A stretch of 64,000 nucleotides of DNA from Mucilaginibacter phenanthrenivorans (lineage in GTDB: Bacteria; Bacteroidota; Bacteroidia; Sphingobacteriales; Sphingobacteriaceae): contig NZ_JAHVAP010000009.1 of NCBI RefSeq assembly GCF_024721155.1, positions 1 through 64,000 of the forward strand, in the 5' to 3' direction. Numbering within the stretch: the stretch's first letter is position 1; each line of letters starts with the position of its first letter. Shown in pieces: positions 45,113-52,659 of this stretch. The position numbers and the translations under genes were made by a program. A model generated the notes under the pieces. It was not told the DNA's origin. It saw only the letters and a program-made list of their open reading frames with translations, and made no database searches.

Positions 45113-45886
45113 TTAACTAAACAATTCCTGCACATCCGTATAATAAGTCTTTCGTGAGCCAACCGGTTTTTGGTGAATGGTTTCGCCGGCAGGGGTTTCC
45201 TTCTTTTTAGGTTGATGAACCAACATAAAATCCCTGAATTCGCCGCTAATGATATCCGGGTTATTTTTAAGGATATACTTTTCTGAGTCCTCCAAGATTC
45301 TTTTGATGGATTTTGCCAGTTCTTTTATTTTGCTTTCAGGAATTTTGTTGGAAGCAGAAAATGGCGATAGCTTTGCATCATACAGAATTTCATCTGCGTA
45401 AGCATTGCCAATACCCCGCAAAACTTTTTGATCCATTAGCACAGTTTTAACAGGCGTGCGCGTGGCGCTAAACTTTTGTATCAAATACTGTTCATCAAAA
45501 TCCAACGCATCCGGCGTATCCAGTTTTTCAGGATCGAGAGTCGGTGTGGCTGCCTTTTGAAAATCGGTAAGCGCAAGGCCTTTCTCACCCTCAAACAACA
45601 TTTCAACAATGGTGAATTTATGCTCGTTATTTTTGTCGAATTGAAAAAGTTGGCCATGTAACATCAGGTGAGTGGCCAATATATGCCCGTTGTCAAACTC
45701 GAATTGCAATTCTTTGCCCACGCGAACAACCTTGTTAAGAACCTGCCCTTCAAGTATATCTTTTACCTGTTTTTCGGGCACGTTTAGTTTCTGCGCTACC
45801 TTAAATTCAATTTTCTCGAGTTGTTTTCCCTTAAATAATTTGGTGAGATTATGGCTAAAAACCTGTAGGTCGGGTAATTCTGGCAT
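45113..45886 (-). CDS. Fpg/Nei-family DNA glycosylase lacking the zinc finger cysteines
   Basis: The 257-residue protein starts MPELPDLQVFSHNL, with catalytic P2 and E3. The H2TH region reads KTVLMDQKVLRGIGNAYADE then ILYDAKLSPFS. The C-terminus, where Fpg has a four-cysteine zinc finger, contains no cysteine: VHQPKKKETPAGE, then PVGSRKTYYTDVQELF keeps the hairpin arginine. This is the zincless-finger form known from NEIL1-like and some Bacteroidota enzymes. It should excise oxidised bases by beta,delta-elimination. It is a single gene, divergent from the serine hydrolase. Confidence 0.85.
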   Translation of the reverse strand: MPELPDLQVFSHNLTKLFKGKQLEKIEFKVAQKLNVPEKQVKDILEGQVLNKVVRVGKELQFEFDNGHILATHLMLHGQLFQFDKNNEHKFTIVEMLFEGEKGLALTDFQKAATPTLDPEKLDTPDALDFDEQYLIQKFSATRTPVKTVLMDQKVLRGIGNAYADEILYDAKLSPFSASNKIPESKIKELAKSIKRILEDSEKYILKNNPDIISGEFRDFMLVHQPKKKETPAGETIHQKPVGSRKTYYTDVQELFS

Positions 45887-45998
45887 GGTATTACATTTTA
45901 TCTGTAAAACTGCTAAAGTACTGATTGGTTTTATTTTATGCCAATATTAAACCTTTTGGGGTTATCAACCTTCCAAATAAAAAAACGTATAACGCCTT

Positions 45999-47096
45999 AT
46001 GAAAAAAATTTACCCCTGCCTTTTTGTCCTTATAAGCTTTACACTACTATTATCCTGTAAAAAAAGCAGTACACCCGCACCTGTGGTTACCAGTAACCAA
46101 CCCTTGTATTTCCCACCGCTTGGCAGCAATACCTGGGCCACAACAACTGTCGCATCTCTAGGATGGAATGAGACGAATTTAAACAACCTTTATCCATACC
46201 TGCAAAGCAAGGGCACCAAAGCTTTTATCATTCTGAAGAACGGGAAGATCGTTACTGAAAAATATTTCGGAACATTTACTACCGACAGCCTTTGGTATTG
46301 GGCATCCGCAGGTAAAACCATGACCGGTTTCTTAGTTGGCATCGCACAACAGGAAGGTTTAGTAAATATTGATGACCGAACCTCAAAATACCTTGGTACC
46401 GGATGGACGTCAGAAACTTTGACTCAGGAGAACCTAATCACAATAAAAAATCAATTGACCATGACAACCGGTTTAGATGATGGCGTAACGGATCCGGATT
46501 GCACTTTACCAGGCTGTCTTGTTTTTAAAGCTAATGCCGGAACACGCTGGGCTTATCATAACGCCGCTTATACCTTGTTAGACGCGGTAGTTGAAAAAGC
46601 AACCGGATTATCATATAACACCTACTTTCAGCAAAAGATCAGGAACAGGATCGGCATGACCGGGACATGGGTAAAAACCCCAAACTCAAACAATATATTT
46701 TACAGCAACGCCCGCAGCATGGCAAGGTTTGGCTTGTTAATGCTGAACAAAGGCAAATGGGATGCGACTACAATTTTAACTGATACCAACTATTTCAAAA
46801 GCCAGGTAAATACCTCACAAAGTTTAAATTTAAGCTATGGTTACTTAACCTGGCTAAATGGCAAAAGCAGCAACATGCTCCCGCAATCGCAAATTGTATT
46901 TCCCGGTTCTATTATCCCTAACGCACCTGCTGATCTTTATGCCGCACTTGGAAAAAACGACCAGAAGATCTATGTAGTGCCATCACAAAACCTGGTGATT
47001 ATTCGTATGGGAAATACCGCCGGCGGGGTAAAACCCGCCGGATCGGACTTTGATAACGAACTCTGGGGAAAATTGAAAGCGATCATCAATTATTAA
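45999..47096 (+). CDS. Serine hydrolase, beta-lactamase class C-like lipoprotein
   Basis: The 365-residue protein has a lipobox in LISFTLLLSC. The nucleophile is S103 in WASAGKTMTG (SxxK with K106), with Y186 in AYHNAAY (YxN). The third box is less clear. It belongs to the penicillin-binding protein/beta-lactamase class C fold (EstB, DAP-like esterases). The substrate is unknown; it acts in the periplasm as a lipoprotein. It is divergent from the glycosylase gene. Confidence 0.84.
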   Translation: MKKIYPCLFVLISFTLLLSCKKSSTPAPVVTSNQPLYFPPLGSNTWATTTVASLGWNETNLNNLYPYLQSKGTKAFIILKNGKIVTEKYFGTFTTDSLWYWASAGKTMTGFLVGIAQQEGLVNIDDRTSKYLGTGWTSETLTQENLITIKNQLTMTTGLDDGVTDPDCTLPGCLVFKANAGTRWAYHNAAYTLLDAVVEKATGLSYNTYFQQKIRNRIGMTGTWVKTPNSNNIFYSNARSMARFGLLMLNKGKWDATTILTDTNYFKSQVNTSQSLNLSYGYLTWLNGKSSNMLPQSQIVFPGSIIPNAPADLYAALGKNDQKIYVVPSQNLVIIRMGNTAGGVKPAGSDFDNELWGKLKAIINY

Positions 47097-47237
47097 GAAT
47101 TCTTCCTGGTATGACCTAGTCCTTACCCTTCATGAAATTGATGCTTGCTGTCCAAATAAGTAACCGTTATTTGTTATGGTGATAAATTAAACACCTGGCA
47201 CCCGAAACTTGTAAATTAGGGATCAATTAACAATTAA

Positions 47238-47630
47238 ATGAACAACAGGCATCATTGGCGGTATAATGTTTTCCAAAAGTTAATAGAACCGCAGGTTGTG
47301 GTTTATTTAGCGTTTATCCGCAATGTATTAAATGATCTGCCGGGCGTTACTGAAAAACCCTGTTATAGCACACCTGCGTTTTACGTCAACAAAAAAATAT
47401 TTTGCAGGCTGAAGGAAGATTGTGAAACACTTGTAATACAATGCATTGAACGCGACAAATGGATGGATACCGATCCGGTAACCTTTTTTGTTACCGATCA
47501 TTACCTTAATACCGATTTCATGCTGGTAGCGCTTGAAACGGTTTCGCCTGGTGATCTTAGCAAATTATTAGTCGCTGCCTGGTATAGCCGGGCACCCAAA
47601 AAGCTAGTTGACGAATATAAAAAGGATTAA
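47238..47630 (+). CDS. MmcQ/YjbR-family protein
   Basis: The 130-residue protein has the YjbR fold signature: LNDLPGVTEKPCYSTPAFYV then NKKIFCRLKEDCETLVI, and a C-terminal PGDLSKLLVAAWYSRAPKKL. The family is a double-wing DNA-binding-like fold of uncertain function. The ATG at 47238 follows a short AAATTAAC-type A-rich leader. It is a single gene between the serine hydrolase and the TetR gene. Confidence 0.8.
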   Translation: MNNRHHWRYNVFQKLIEPQVVVYLAFIRNVLNDLPGVTEKPCYSTPAFYVNKKIFCRLKEDCETLVIQCIERDKWMDTDPVTFFVTDHYLNTDFMLVALETVSPGDLSKLLVAAWYSRAPKKLVDEYKKD

Positions 47631-47696
47631 CTGTTTAAGGTTTATTGTATTGTTCGAGCACCCGTCTTATCAAAAAAATAAAAAATATTATATAAC

Positions 47697-47714
47697 TAAA
47701 TGAATATTCATTTA
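47697..47714. promoter_or_regulatory. TetR operator upstream of second TetR gene
   Basis: TAAATGAATATTCATTTA is a perfect 18-bp palindrome. It overlaps the first bases of the -7 box TATATTTG at 47713-47720. Confidence 0.75.
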
Positions 47715-47720
47715 TATTTG
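47713..47720 (+). promoter_or_regulatory. -7 box of second TetR gene
   Basis: TATATTTG matches TAnnTTTG and lies 16 bp before the TetR ATG. Binding at the operator would cover it. Confidence 0.55.
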
Positions 47721-47736
47721 TTCCGTAATTAAGATA

Positions 47737-48327
47737 ATGCGTACAAGAGATATTGACAAGGAACAGCTGGTAAAGCAAAAGGCTATTGAATGTATTGTAA
47801 AAGATGGCATGGAAGGGTTCAGCATGAATAAGCTGGCAAAAGCATGTAAAATTTCGGTTGCCACGCTTTATATCTATTACAAGGATCGCGATGATCTGAT
47901 CATTTCAATAGCCCGGGAAGAAGGGCTGCGAATGGCCAAAATAATGCTTGAGGATTTTGATGAAAATGCATCCTTTGAAGATGGATTGCGGGTACAATGG
48001 AAAAATCGCTACAAACACATGATGGAAAATCCTCATTTGGGTGTATTTTTTGACCAGTTAAGGAGCTCAAGTTACCATGCACAGTTTATGGAAACCTTCA
48101 AAACCAATTTTGAAACAGCCATAGGTAATTTTATGCACAATGTGCATGAACGGGGGGAAGTTAATGAAATGCCCTTTGAAGCTTTTTGGTCGGTTGCGTA
48201 CGCGCCGCTTTATTCCCTGATCCGTTTTCACAATGAGGGATATAGTGTAGGAGGAAAGCCATTTGCGATGTCTGACAAAATACTGTGGGCAACGTTCAAC
48301 CTGGTGGTGAAGGCGCTGAAGAATTAG
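47737..48327 (+). CDS. TetR/AcrR-family repressor of adjacent efflux gene
   Basis: The 196-residue protein has an HTH covering EGFSMNKLAKACKISVATLY then IYYKDRDDLII. The C-terminal domain resembles those of AcrR-like regulators that bind hydrophobic drugs (MMENPHLGVFFDQLRSSSYH). A perfect 18-bp palindrome overlaps its -7 box (autorepression expected), and a 16/18 match lies before the HMA-like/MFS pair downstream. It is followed by an A-module repeat at its stop codon. Confidence 0.87.
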   Translation: MRTRDIDKEQLVKQKAIECIVKDGMEGFSMNKLAKACKISVATLYIYYKDRDDLIISIAREEGLRMAKIMLEDFDENASFEDGLRVQWKNRYKHMMENPHLGVFFDQLRSSSYHAQFMETFKTNFETAIGNFMHNVHERGEVNEMPFEAFWSVAYAPLYSLIRFHNEGYSVGGKPFAMSDKILWATFNLVVKALKN

Positions 48328-48362
48328 TGTTAGAGGCTGGAGATTAGAGAACAGAGATTAGG
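48327..48362 (+). repeat. A-module repeat after second TetR gene
   Basis: GTGTTAGAGGCTGGAGATTA then GAGAACAGAGATTAGG begins at the TetR stop TAG, about 28 kb from the permease-array copies. Confidence 0.7.
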
Positions 48363-48406
48363 AAAAAAAGGAGAAAGCTTAACAAAATATTTTTTGCACT
48401 ATTAAG

Positions 48407-48424
48407 TAAGTGAATATTTATTTA
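48407..48424. promoter_or_regulatory. Second operator copy, upstream of HMA-like/MFS genes
   Basis: TAAGTGAATATTTATTTA matches the TetR-proximal palindrome at 16 of 18 positions and lies just before the HMA-like start. Confidence 0.65.
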
Positions 48425-48427
48425 TTA

Positions 48428-48649
48428 ATGAAGAAATTTGATCATATATTATTATTTAAAACAAATTGCAGCACAGGTGCCGACAAACTTATGCTGCAAT
48501 GCCTGATGCAACAGGACGGGATTGAAGAATGGAACCTTGACCTGGATGACTGTGATTATGTTTTAAGGGTAATATCACGTACCTTAAATCATGCATCTAT
48601 CATTCTATTACTAAACCGGCACGGCTACGAATGCTGTGAATTAATTTAA
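48428..48649 (+). CDS. HMA-like small ferredoxin-fold protein without CxxC
   Basis: The 73-residue protein starts MKKFDHILLFKTNCSTGADK, with LMLQCLMQQDGIEEWNLDLD and a last strand ILLLNRHGYECCEL. The order of strands and helices fits the heavy-metal-associated domain, but the metal-binding CxxC is replaced by CST. It may be a partner or regulator of the transporter rather than a copper chaperone. An upstream in-frame GTG (48410) overlaps the operator copy and is less likely. The MFS gene follows after 5 bp. Confidence 0.65.
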   Translation: MKKFDHILLFKTNCSTGADKLMLQCLMQQDGIEEWNLDLDDCDYVLRVISRTLNHASIILLLNRHGYECCELI

Positions 48650-48654
48650 AAAAA

Positions 48655-49941
48655 ATGAAACCACAACAACAAGAAATCATACCATTTACCGGTTATCAAA
48701 AGCTGGTAATACTTATACTGGCCCTTACCCAGTTTACGGTAATCCTTGATTTTATGATCATGTCGCCATTAGGAGATATGCTGATGAAATCCATGAGCCT
48801 TAAGCCATCGGCGTTCGGTATTGCCGTTTCGGCCTACGCCTTTAGCGCAGGGATCTCCGGGCTGCTTACAGCGGGCTTTGCGGACAAATTCGACCGTAAA
48901 AAACTGTTGCTATTCTTTTACCTGGGATTTATTGCTGGTACCGTACTATGTGGAATGTCAAACACCTATCCCCTGCTATTGGCAGCAAGGATCATCACCG
49001 GTTTGTTTGGTGGTGTTATCGGCTCCATCTCCATGGCCATTATTACTGATCTGTTCGCCTTACAGCAACGCGGCCGGGTTATGGGTTTTATCCAGATGGG
49101 ATTTGGCGCAAGCCAGGTGTTAGGTATTCCAATAGGGTTATATCTGGCAAACCATTTTGGCTGGGAAATCCCCTTCTTTTTAACCGCTGCACTTGCCGGC
49201 GTTATCGCCATAGTTATCATGTTAAGATTAAAACCTGTTACCGCACATTTACTGGTTCAGCATGACCGGTCAGCATTTCTGCATTTATGGCATACAGTTT
49301 CAAAACCTGATTACCGCATTGGCTTTGCGGCTACTGCGTTGCTTTCCATCGGTGGTTTTATGATGATGCCGTTTGGCAGTGCGTTTGCTATTAACAACCT
49401 GCACGTAACCAATCAGCAACTGCCAATTCTATTCATGATCTCAGGAGTGAGCTCTTTATTAATAATGCCCTTAATAGGCCGCTTAAGCGATAAGATCAGC
49501 AAGTTTAAATTATTTGCCGCAGCTTCTGTTTGGACGATGGGGATGTGCATATTATATACCAATCTTTCGGTAACGCCATTCTGGCTGGTAGTAGTATTTA
49601 ATATTTTGCTAATGATGGGTGTAATGAGCAGGATGATCCCTTCTTCTGCGTTAACCAGCGCTGTTCCTGAAATGGAAGATAGGGGTGCCTTCATGAGCAT
49701 TAACGCGTCCCTGCAGCAAATTGCAGGTGGCGTAGCCGCTGCGGTTGCAGGGATGATTGTTGTTCAGCAGAGTAAGGGTAGTCCGCTGCAGCATTACGAT
49801 ACAGTGGGTTATGTAATAGTCGGGATTTCGATATGCAGTATTTTACTAATGAGCCGTGTAAGCAAAATGATCAACAGGAAGATAAAGGATCATCCTGCGC
49901 CAATTAAACAGGATGATGTGGTGATTAGTGAGGGATATTAA
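48655..49941 (+). CDS. MFS drug-efflux transporter
   Basis: The 428-residue protein has about 12 TM segments. Motif A is in GFADKFDRKKLLLF after TM2; motif C-like GASQVLGIPIG lies in TM5. The TM4 region reads ARIITGLFGGVIGSI. The DHA1 family exports drugs or sugars in exchange for protons. It is preceded by the HMA-like gene (5-bp gap) and probably repressed by the upstream TetR. It is convergent with the DUF4965 gene, with a hairpin repeat between. Confidence 0.88.
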   Translation: MKPQQQEIIPFTGYQKLVILILALTQFTVILDFMIMSPLGDMLMKSMSLKPSAFGIAVSAYAFSAGISGLLTAGFADKFDRKKLLLFFYLGFIAGTVLCGMSNTYPLLLAARIITGLFGGVIGSISMAIITDLFALQQRGRVMGFIQMGFGASQVLGIPIGLYLANHFGWEIPFFLTAALAGVIAIVIMLRLKPVTAHLLVQHDRSAFLHLWHTVSKPDYRIGFAATALLSIGGFMMMPFGSAFAINNLHVTNQQLPILFMISGVSSLLIMPLIGRLSDKISKFKLFAAASVWTMGMCILYTNLSVTPFWLVVVFNILLMMGVMSRMIPSSALTSAVPEMEDRGAFMSINASLQQIAGGVAAAVAGMIVVQQSKGSPLQHYDTVGYVIVGISICSILLMSRVSKMINRKIKDHPAPIKQDDVVISEGY

Positions 49942-49990
49942 AGAAGTCTTTCTTGTCGCTTTAAATTTCAGGGCCATTTAAAACATAAAG

Positions 49991-50078
49991 GCTCCGTGCT
50001 CTCCGTGTTTTCTCAGTGTCCTCTGTGGTAATATTTTTACCACAGAGGACTCAAAGGAAGACTCAAAGGTCACGGAGC
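49991..50078. repeat. Inverted repeat between convergent genes (CTCCGTG/CCTCTGTGG type)
   Basis: Outer arms GCTCCGTG and CACGGAGC and inner perfect 12-bp arms CCTCTGTGGTAA / TTACCACAGAGG around TATTT. From memory this is a widespread bacterial intergenic word. It probably also terminates both converging transcripts. Confidence 0.75.
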
Positions 50079-50095
50079 TTTTCTAATTTGTTATT

Positions 50096-52561
50096 TTATT
50101 TTTTACCCCATTTTTGTTCCAGCATCTTTATAAAATATCCGCCTACCACACTGCGGGCCTGGAAGCCAACTTGTTTCCCATTAGTAGTTTCGTGCCAATC
50201 GCTCAAGGGTACACGGGTCGGTGTTTCTGTGGCAAATTTATACACAGGGTTTGCTAAAGCTTCAAAGTCGGCTTTGTCCTTCGCAAGGGTAGCGGTCCAC
50301 ATGATCCAGTCGCTTTTGGTATAAGTTTTACGGCTATCTAAAGGTAGGCCGAACTCATTTTGTTTAGTTAGATAGAACTTAACCTCGCGATCATAAACTG
50401 ATTGTGGGAAAAGATCAAGCCTTAAAATTTTATCCCAAACCATGTTGTACTTCTGGCTCCAGCTGCCTTTGTTATCAAATGTCAGGGTGTAATGGTCCTC
50501 ATCCCGAGCCATTAAAGCCCAGCGTTCGGCCATATCCTTTGCAATTTTCTTATACTTGGCAGCCCCGGGTTCGTTCAATTGCGCAGCTAGCTTAGCATAG
50601 CAGGCAATACCCACTATGGCCTTTACCGACAAGTTGGTGTTACGTGCCAGGTGACCAGCAAAATCATCGGTACAAAGCTGGTTCTTAGGATCAAAACCTT
50701 CCTCTACCAGGTAATTAACCCATTTGCTTAATATTAGCCAGTGTTGTTTTGCATAATTTGCGTTGCCTTCGGCTTTGGCTATTGCCGCCACCAGCGAGAT
50801 CATATTGCCCGATTCCTCAACCGGCATGCCTTCGCCGTATTGTTGTCCGTTTGCCAGCGGGTAGGTACCCAGATCATGTGCAGCATATCCCCTTTGAAAC
50901 TTGCCACTCTCACTAAAATAGAAGATTCCGTTCAACATGCCTTCCAATAACTTAGGGTTGTACAATAGATATAACGGAGCTGATGGATAAGTTACATCAA
51001 CCGTATTGATAAACCCACCACTGAAATTCTCCTTTGAAAGCCATAGCAATTTACCCTGCGGACTCTTTACCAACGCATGTGCCGCTATACTTTGGCGATA
51101 AGCCATCACACACAGTTTTGCATATTTTTCGCCGCCTGCCTTTACCGCGTCTTTATACATTGACACGTTAAAAGCGTCGCATCTTTTTAACAGGGAAGGA
51201 TAATCGACTGCAGCTTTTGCCAATACCTGTTCAATGGTTTTGGTTTGGGCAGTTTGCCACCAGGGCTTTAAATTGGTGTGGAAATATTGAATCGGCTTAA
51301 TTTCATCGTAACCCATTTCAACAAATTTTTCAACTGCAGCCTTGCCAACCGATCCAAACGGAATCACGGTATTTAGAACCACATCGGTTCCCTGTTTTAC
51401 GGTTGATTGTGTTTCGCCTTTGAAAAAGCTGTTCACCATTTCAGTTCCCGAGCTTATGTATTGCGATGAATTAAAAGACTTTGGAACGGCCACGTACATA
51501 TAGCCCCAATCTATCCGTAAGTCATCTCCCTTTTTTTGCAGGATGGGTTGCTCAACTGTACCTGCCTTTAGAATGGACAAATTACCAGATGCATATTTTT
51601 TAGCAGTTACTGGCTGAGATATAGTATTGCGTGCAATATCCGCCGAAGCGCTGAAAAACACTTTAACATCATGCTGTTTGCCATCGTTGGATTTTACGCT
51701 GTATGCGATGTATGATACCGGCCTCGCCAGGATATTCAAATCATTCAGCAACAAAGGAGAGGTAAAGGTTAATTTTAAATCAGCTGCACCGCACTTAAAA
51801 TTGTAGATGGTTTGTGTAGCGTTCATTTTAACGCTTGTTTGTTTTGCAAGCTTTAGTTCTGCATGGTCAGTTGGTTTTATCTCATCAGAAAAACCGGCAT
51901 CCAGCCACGCAGCGCCACCTGTATTGGTACAATGCATTGCCAAAACGTTTTCGCCATCCTTCAGTTTGGCAACCACATCATCGCTCATGGGGAAATATTG
52001 TAAGTCACCGTTTGCTCCGCTTGCGGTATAGATCTTCTCTCCATTTAAATAGATCTCTGCATCATCATCATGGTGCAGTTTCAGGTAAAGTTTGTTTACT
52101 TCCTTTTTGCTGTATGTAAAAACACGGCGCATCCAAACCGCCTTGCTGGTCCACAATGTTCCAGCCCTGTCCTTATCGTCGCTAAATGGCGCCTTTCCGT
52201 TCTTCCATGCGCTGTCGTCATATTTTAAGCCTGTCCAGCCGTCACCGGGAATTAAGGTAATGTACTTGCAGGTATATGCTGCTTCGTCGGCTGCGGGCAC
52301 CAAGATCTTATAGGCCACAGGTTCCTTACCCATAAAGCGATAAACATCACCATCAACTTTTATCAGCCCGATCAATGACTGATCCTTGCCTGTCCAATGA
52401 TGGGTTGTAGATTGGTTCAGCTCGTCGCTAAACGACCAAACACTGAAATAGGTGCTGTGTGTGATCAGCGGATAAGCCGGCGCTTTTGTTGCCTGCGCAG
52501 ATGCTGAATAATTTGTTGCTGCCAATAAAACCAGGCAAGCGTACTTGGTAAATTTATTCAT
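50096..52561 (-). CDS. DUF4965/glutaminase-like family protein, secreted
   Basis: The 821-residue protein has a signal peptide ending near SASAQ. Domain order: DUF4964-like N-terminus (YPLITHSTYFSVWSFSDELN), an inserted galactose-binding-like beta-sandwich (residues ~100-230: GWTGLKYDDSAWKNGKAPFS, KLYLKLHHDDDAEIYLNGE), DUF5127, DUF4965 and a C-terminal (alpha/alpha)6-type DUF1793 region with TDDFAGHLARNTNLSVKAIV. Fungal relatives are named glutaminase GtaA, but the fold suggests a carbohydrate-active enzyme. It stands alone in the same orientation as the GH78 and GH65 genes. Confidence 0.82.
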   Translation of the reverse strand: MNKFTKYACLVLLAATNYSASAQATKAPAYPLITHSTYFSVWSFSDELNQSTTHHWTGKDQSLIGLIKVDGDVYRFMGKEPVAYKILVPAADEAAYTCKYITLIPGDGWTGLKYDDSAWKNGKAPFSDDKDRAGTLWTSKAVWMRRVFTYSKKEVNKLYLKLHHDDDAEIYLNGEKIYTASGANGDLQYFPMSDDVVAKLKDGENVLAMHCTNTGGAAWLDAGFSDEIKPTDHAELKLAKQTSVKMNATQTIYNFKCGAADLKLTFTSPLLLNDLNILARPVSYIAYSVKSNDGKQHDVKVFFSASADIARNTISQPVTAKKYASGNLSILKAGTVEQPILQKKGDDLRIDWGYMYVAVPKSFNSSQYISSGTEMVNSFFKGETQSTVKQGTDVVLNTVIPFGSVGKAAVEKFVEMGYDEIKPIQYFHTNLKPWWQTAQTKTIEQVLAKAAVDYPSLLKRCDAFNVSMYKDAVKAGGEKYAKLCVMAYRQSIAAHALVKSPQGKLLWLSKENFSGGFINTVDVTYPSAPLYLLYNPKLLEGMLNGIFYFSESGKFQRGYAAHDLGTYPLANGQQYGEGMPVEESGNMISLVAAIAKAEGNANYAKQHWLILSKWVNYLVEEGFDPKNQLCTDDFAGHLARNTNLSVKAIVGIACYAKLAAQLNEPGAAKYKKIAKDMAERWALMARDEDHYTLTFDNKGSWSQKYNMVWDKILRLDLFPQSVYDREVKFYLTKQNEFGLPLDSRKTYTKSDWIMWTATLAKDKADFEALANPVYKFATETPTRVPLSDWHETTNGKQVGFQARSVVGGYFIKMLEQKWGKK

Positions 52562-52593
52562 AATTTAGATGTATTGTTATAACTAGGTACGGT

Positions 52594-52601
52594 CAAAACT
52601 A
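52594..52601 (-). promoter_or_regulatory. Candidate -7 box of DUF4965 gene
   Basis: TAGTTTTG on the minus strand matches TAnnTTTG, 33 bp before the start. Confidence 0.4.
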
Positions 52602-52659
52602 CATAAAAAAACATTCCGGCATAATAGGGGCATACCGACTCAAGATTATCGACCTAAAA

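Noticed and set aside
50016..50324. 102-residue plus-strand frame between MFS and DUF4965 genes
   Set aside because: It overlaps the inverted repeat and runs antisense into the DUF4965 coding region with no recognisable protein features.
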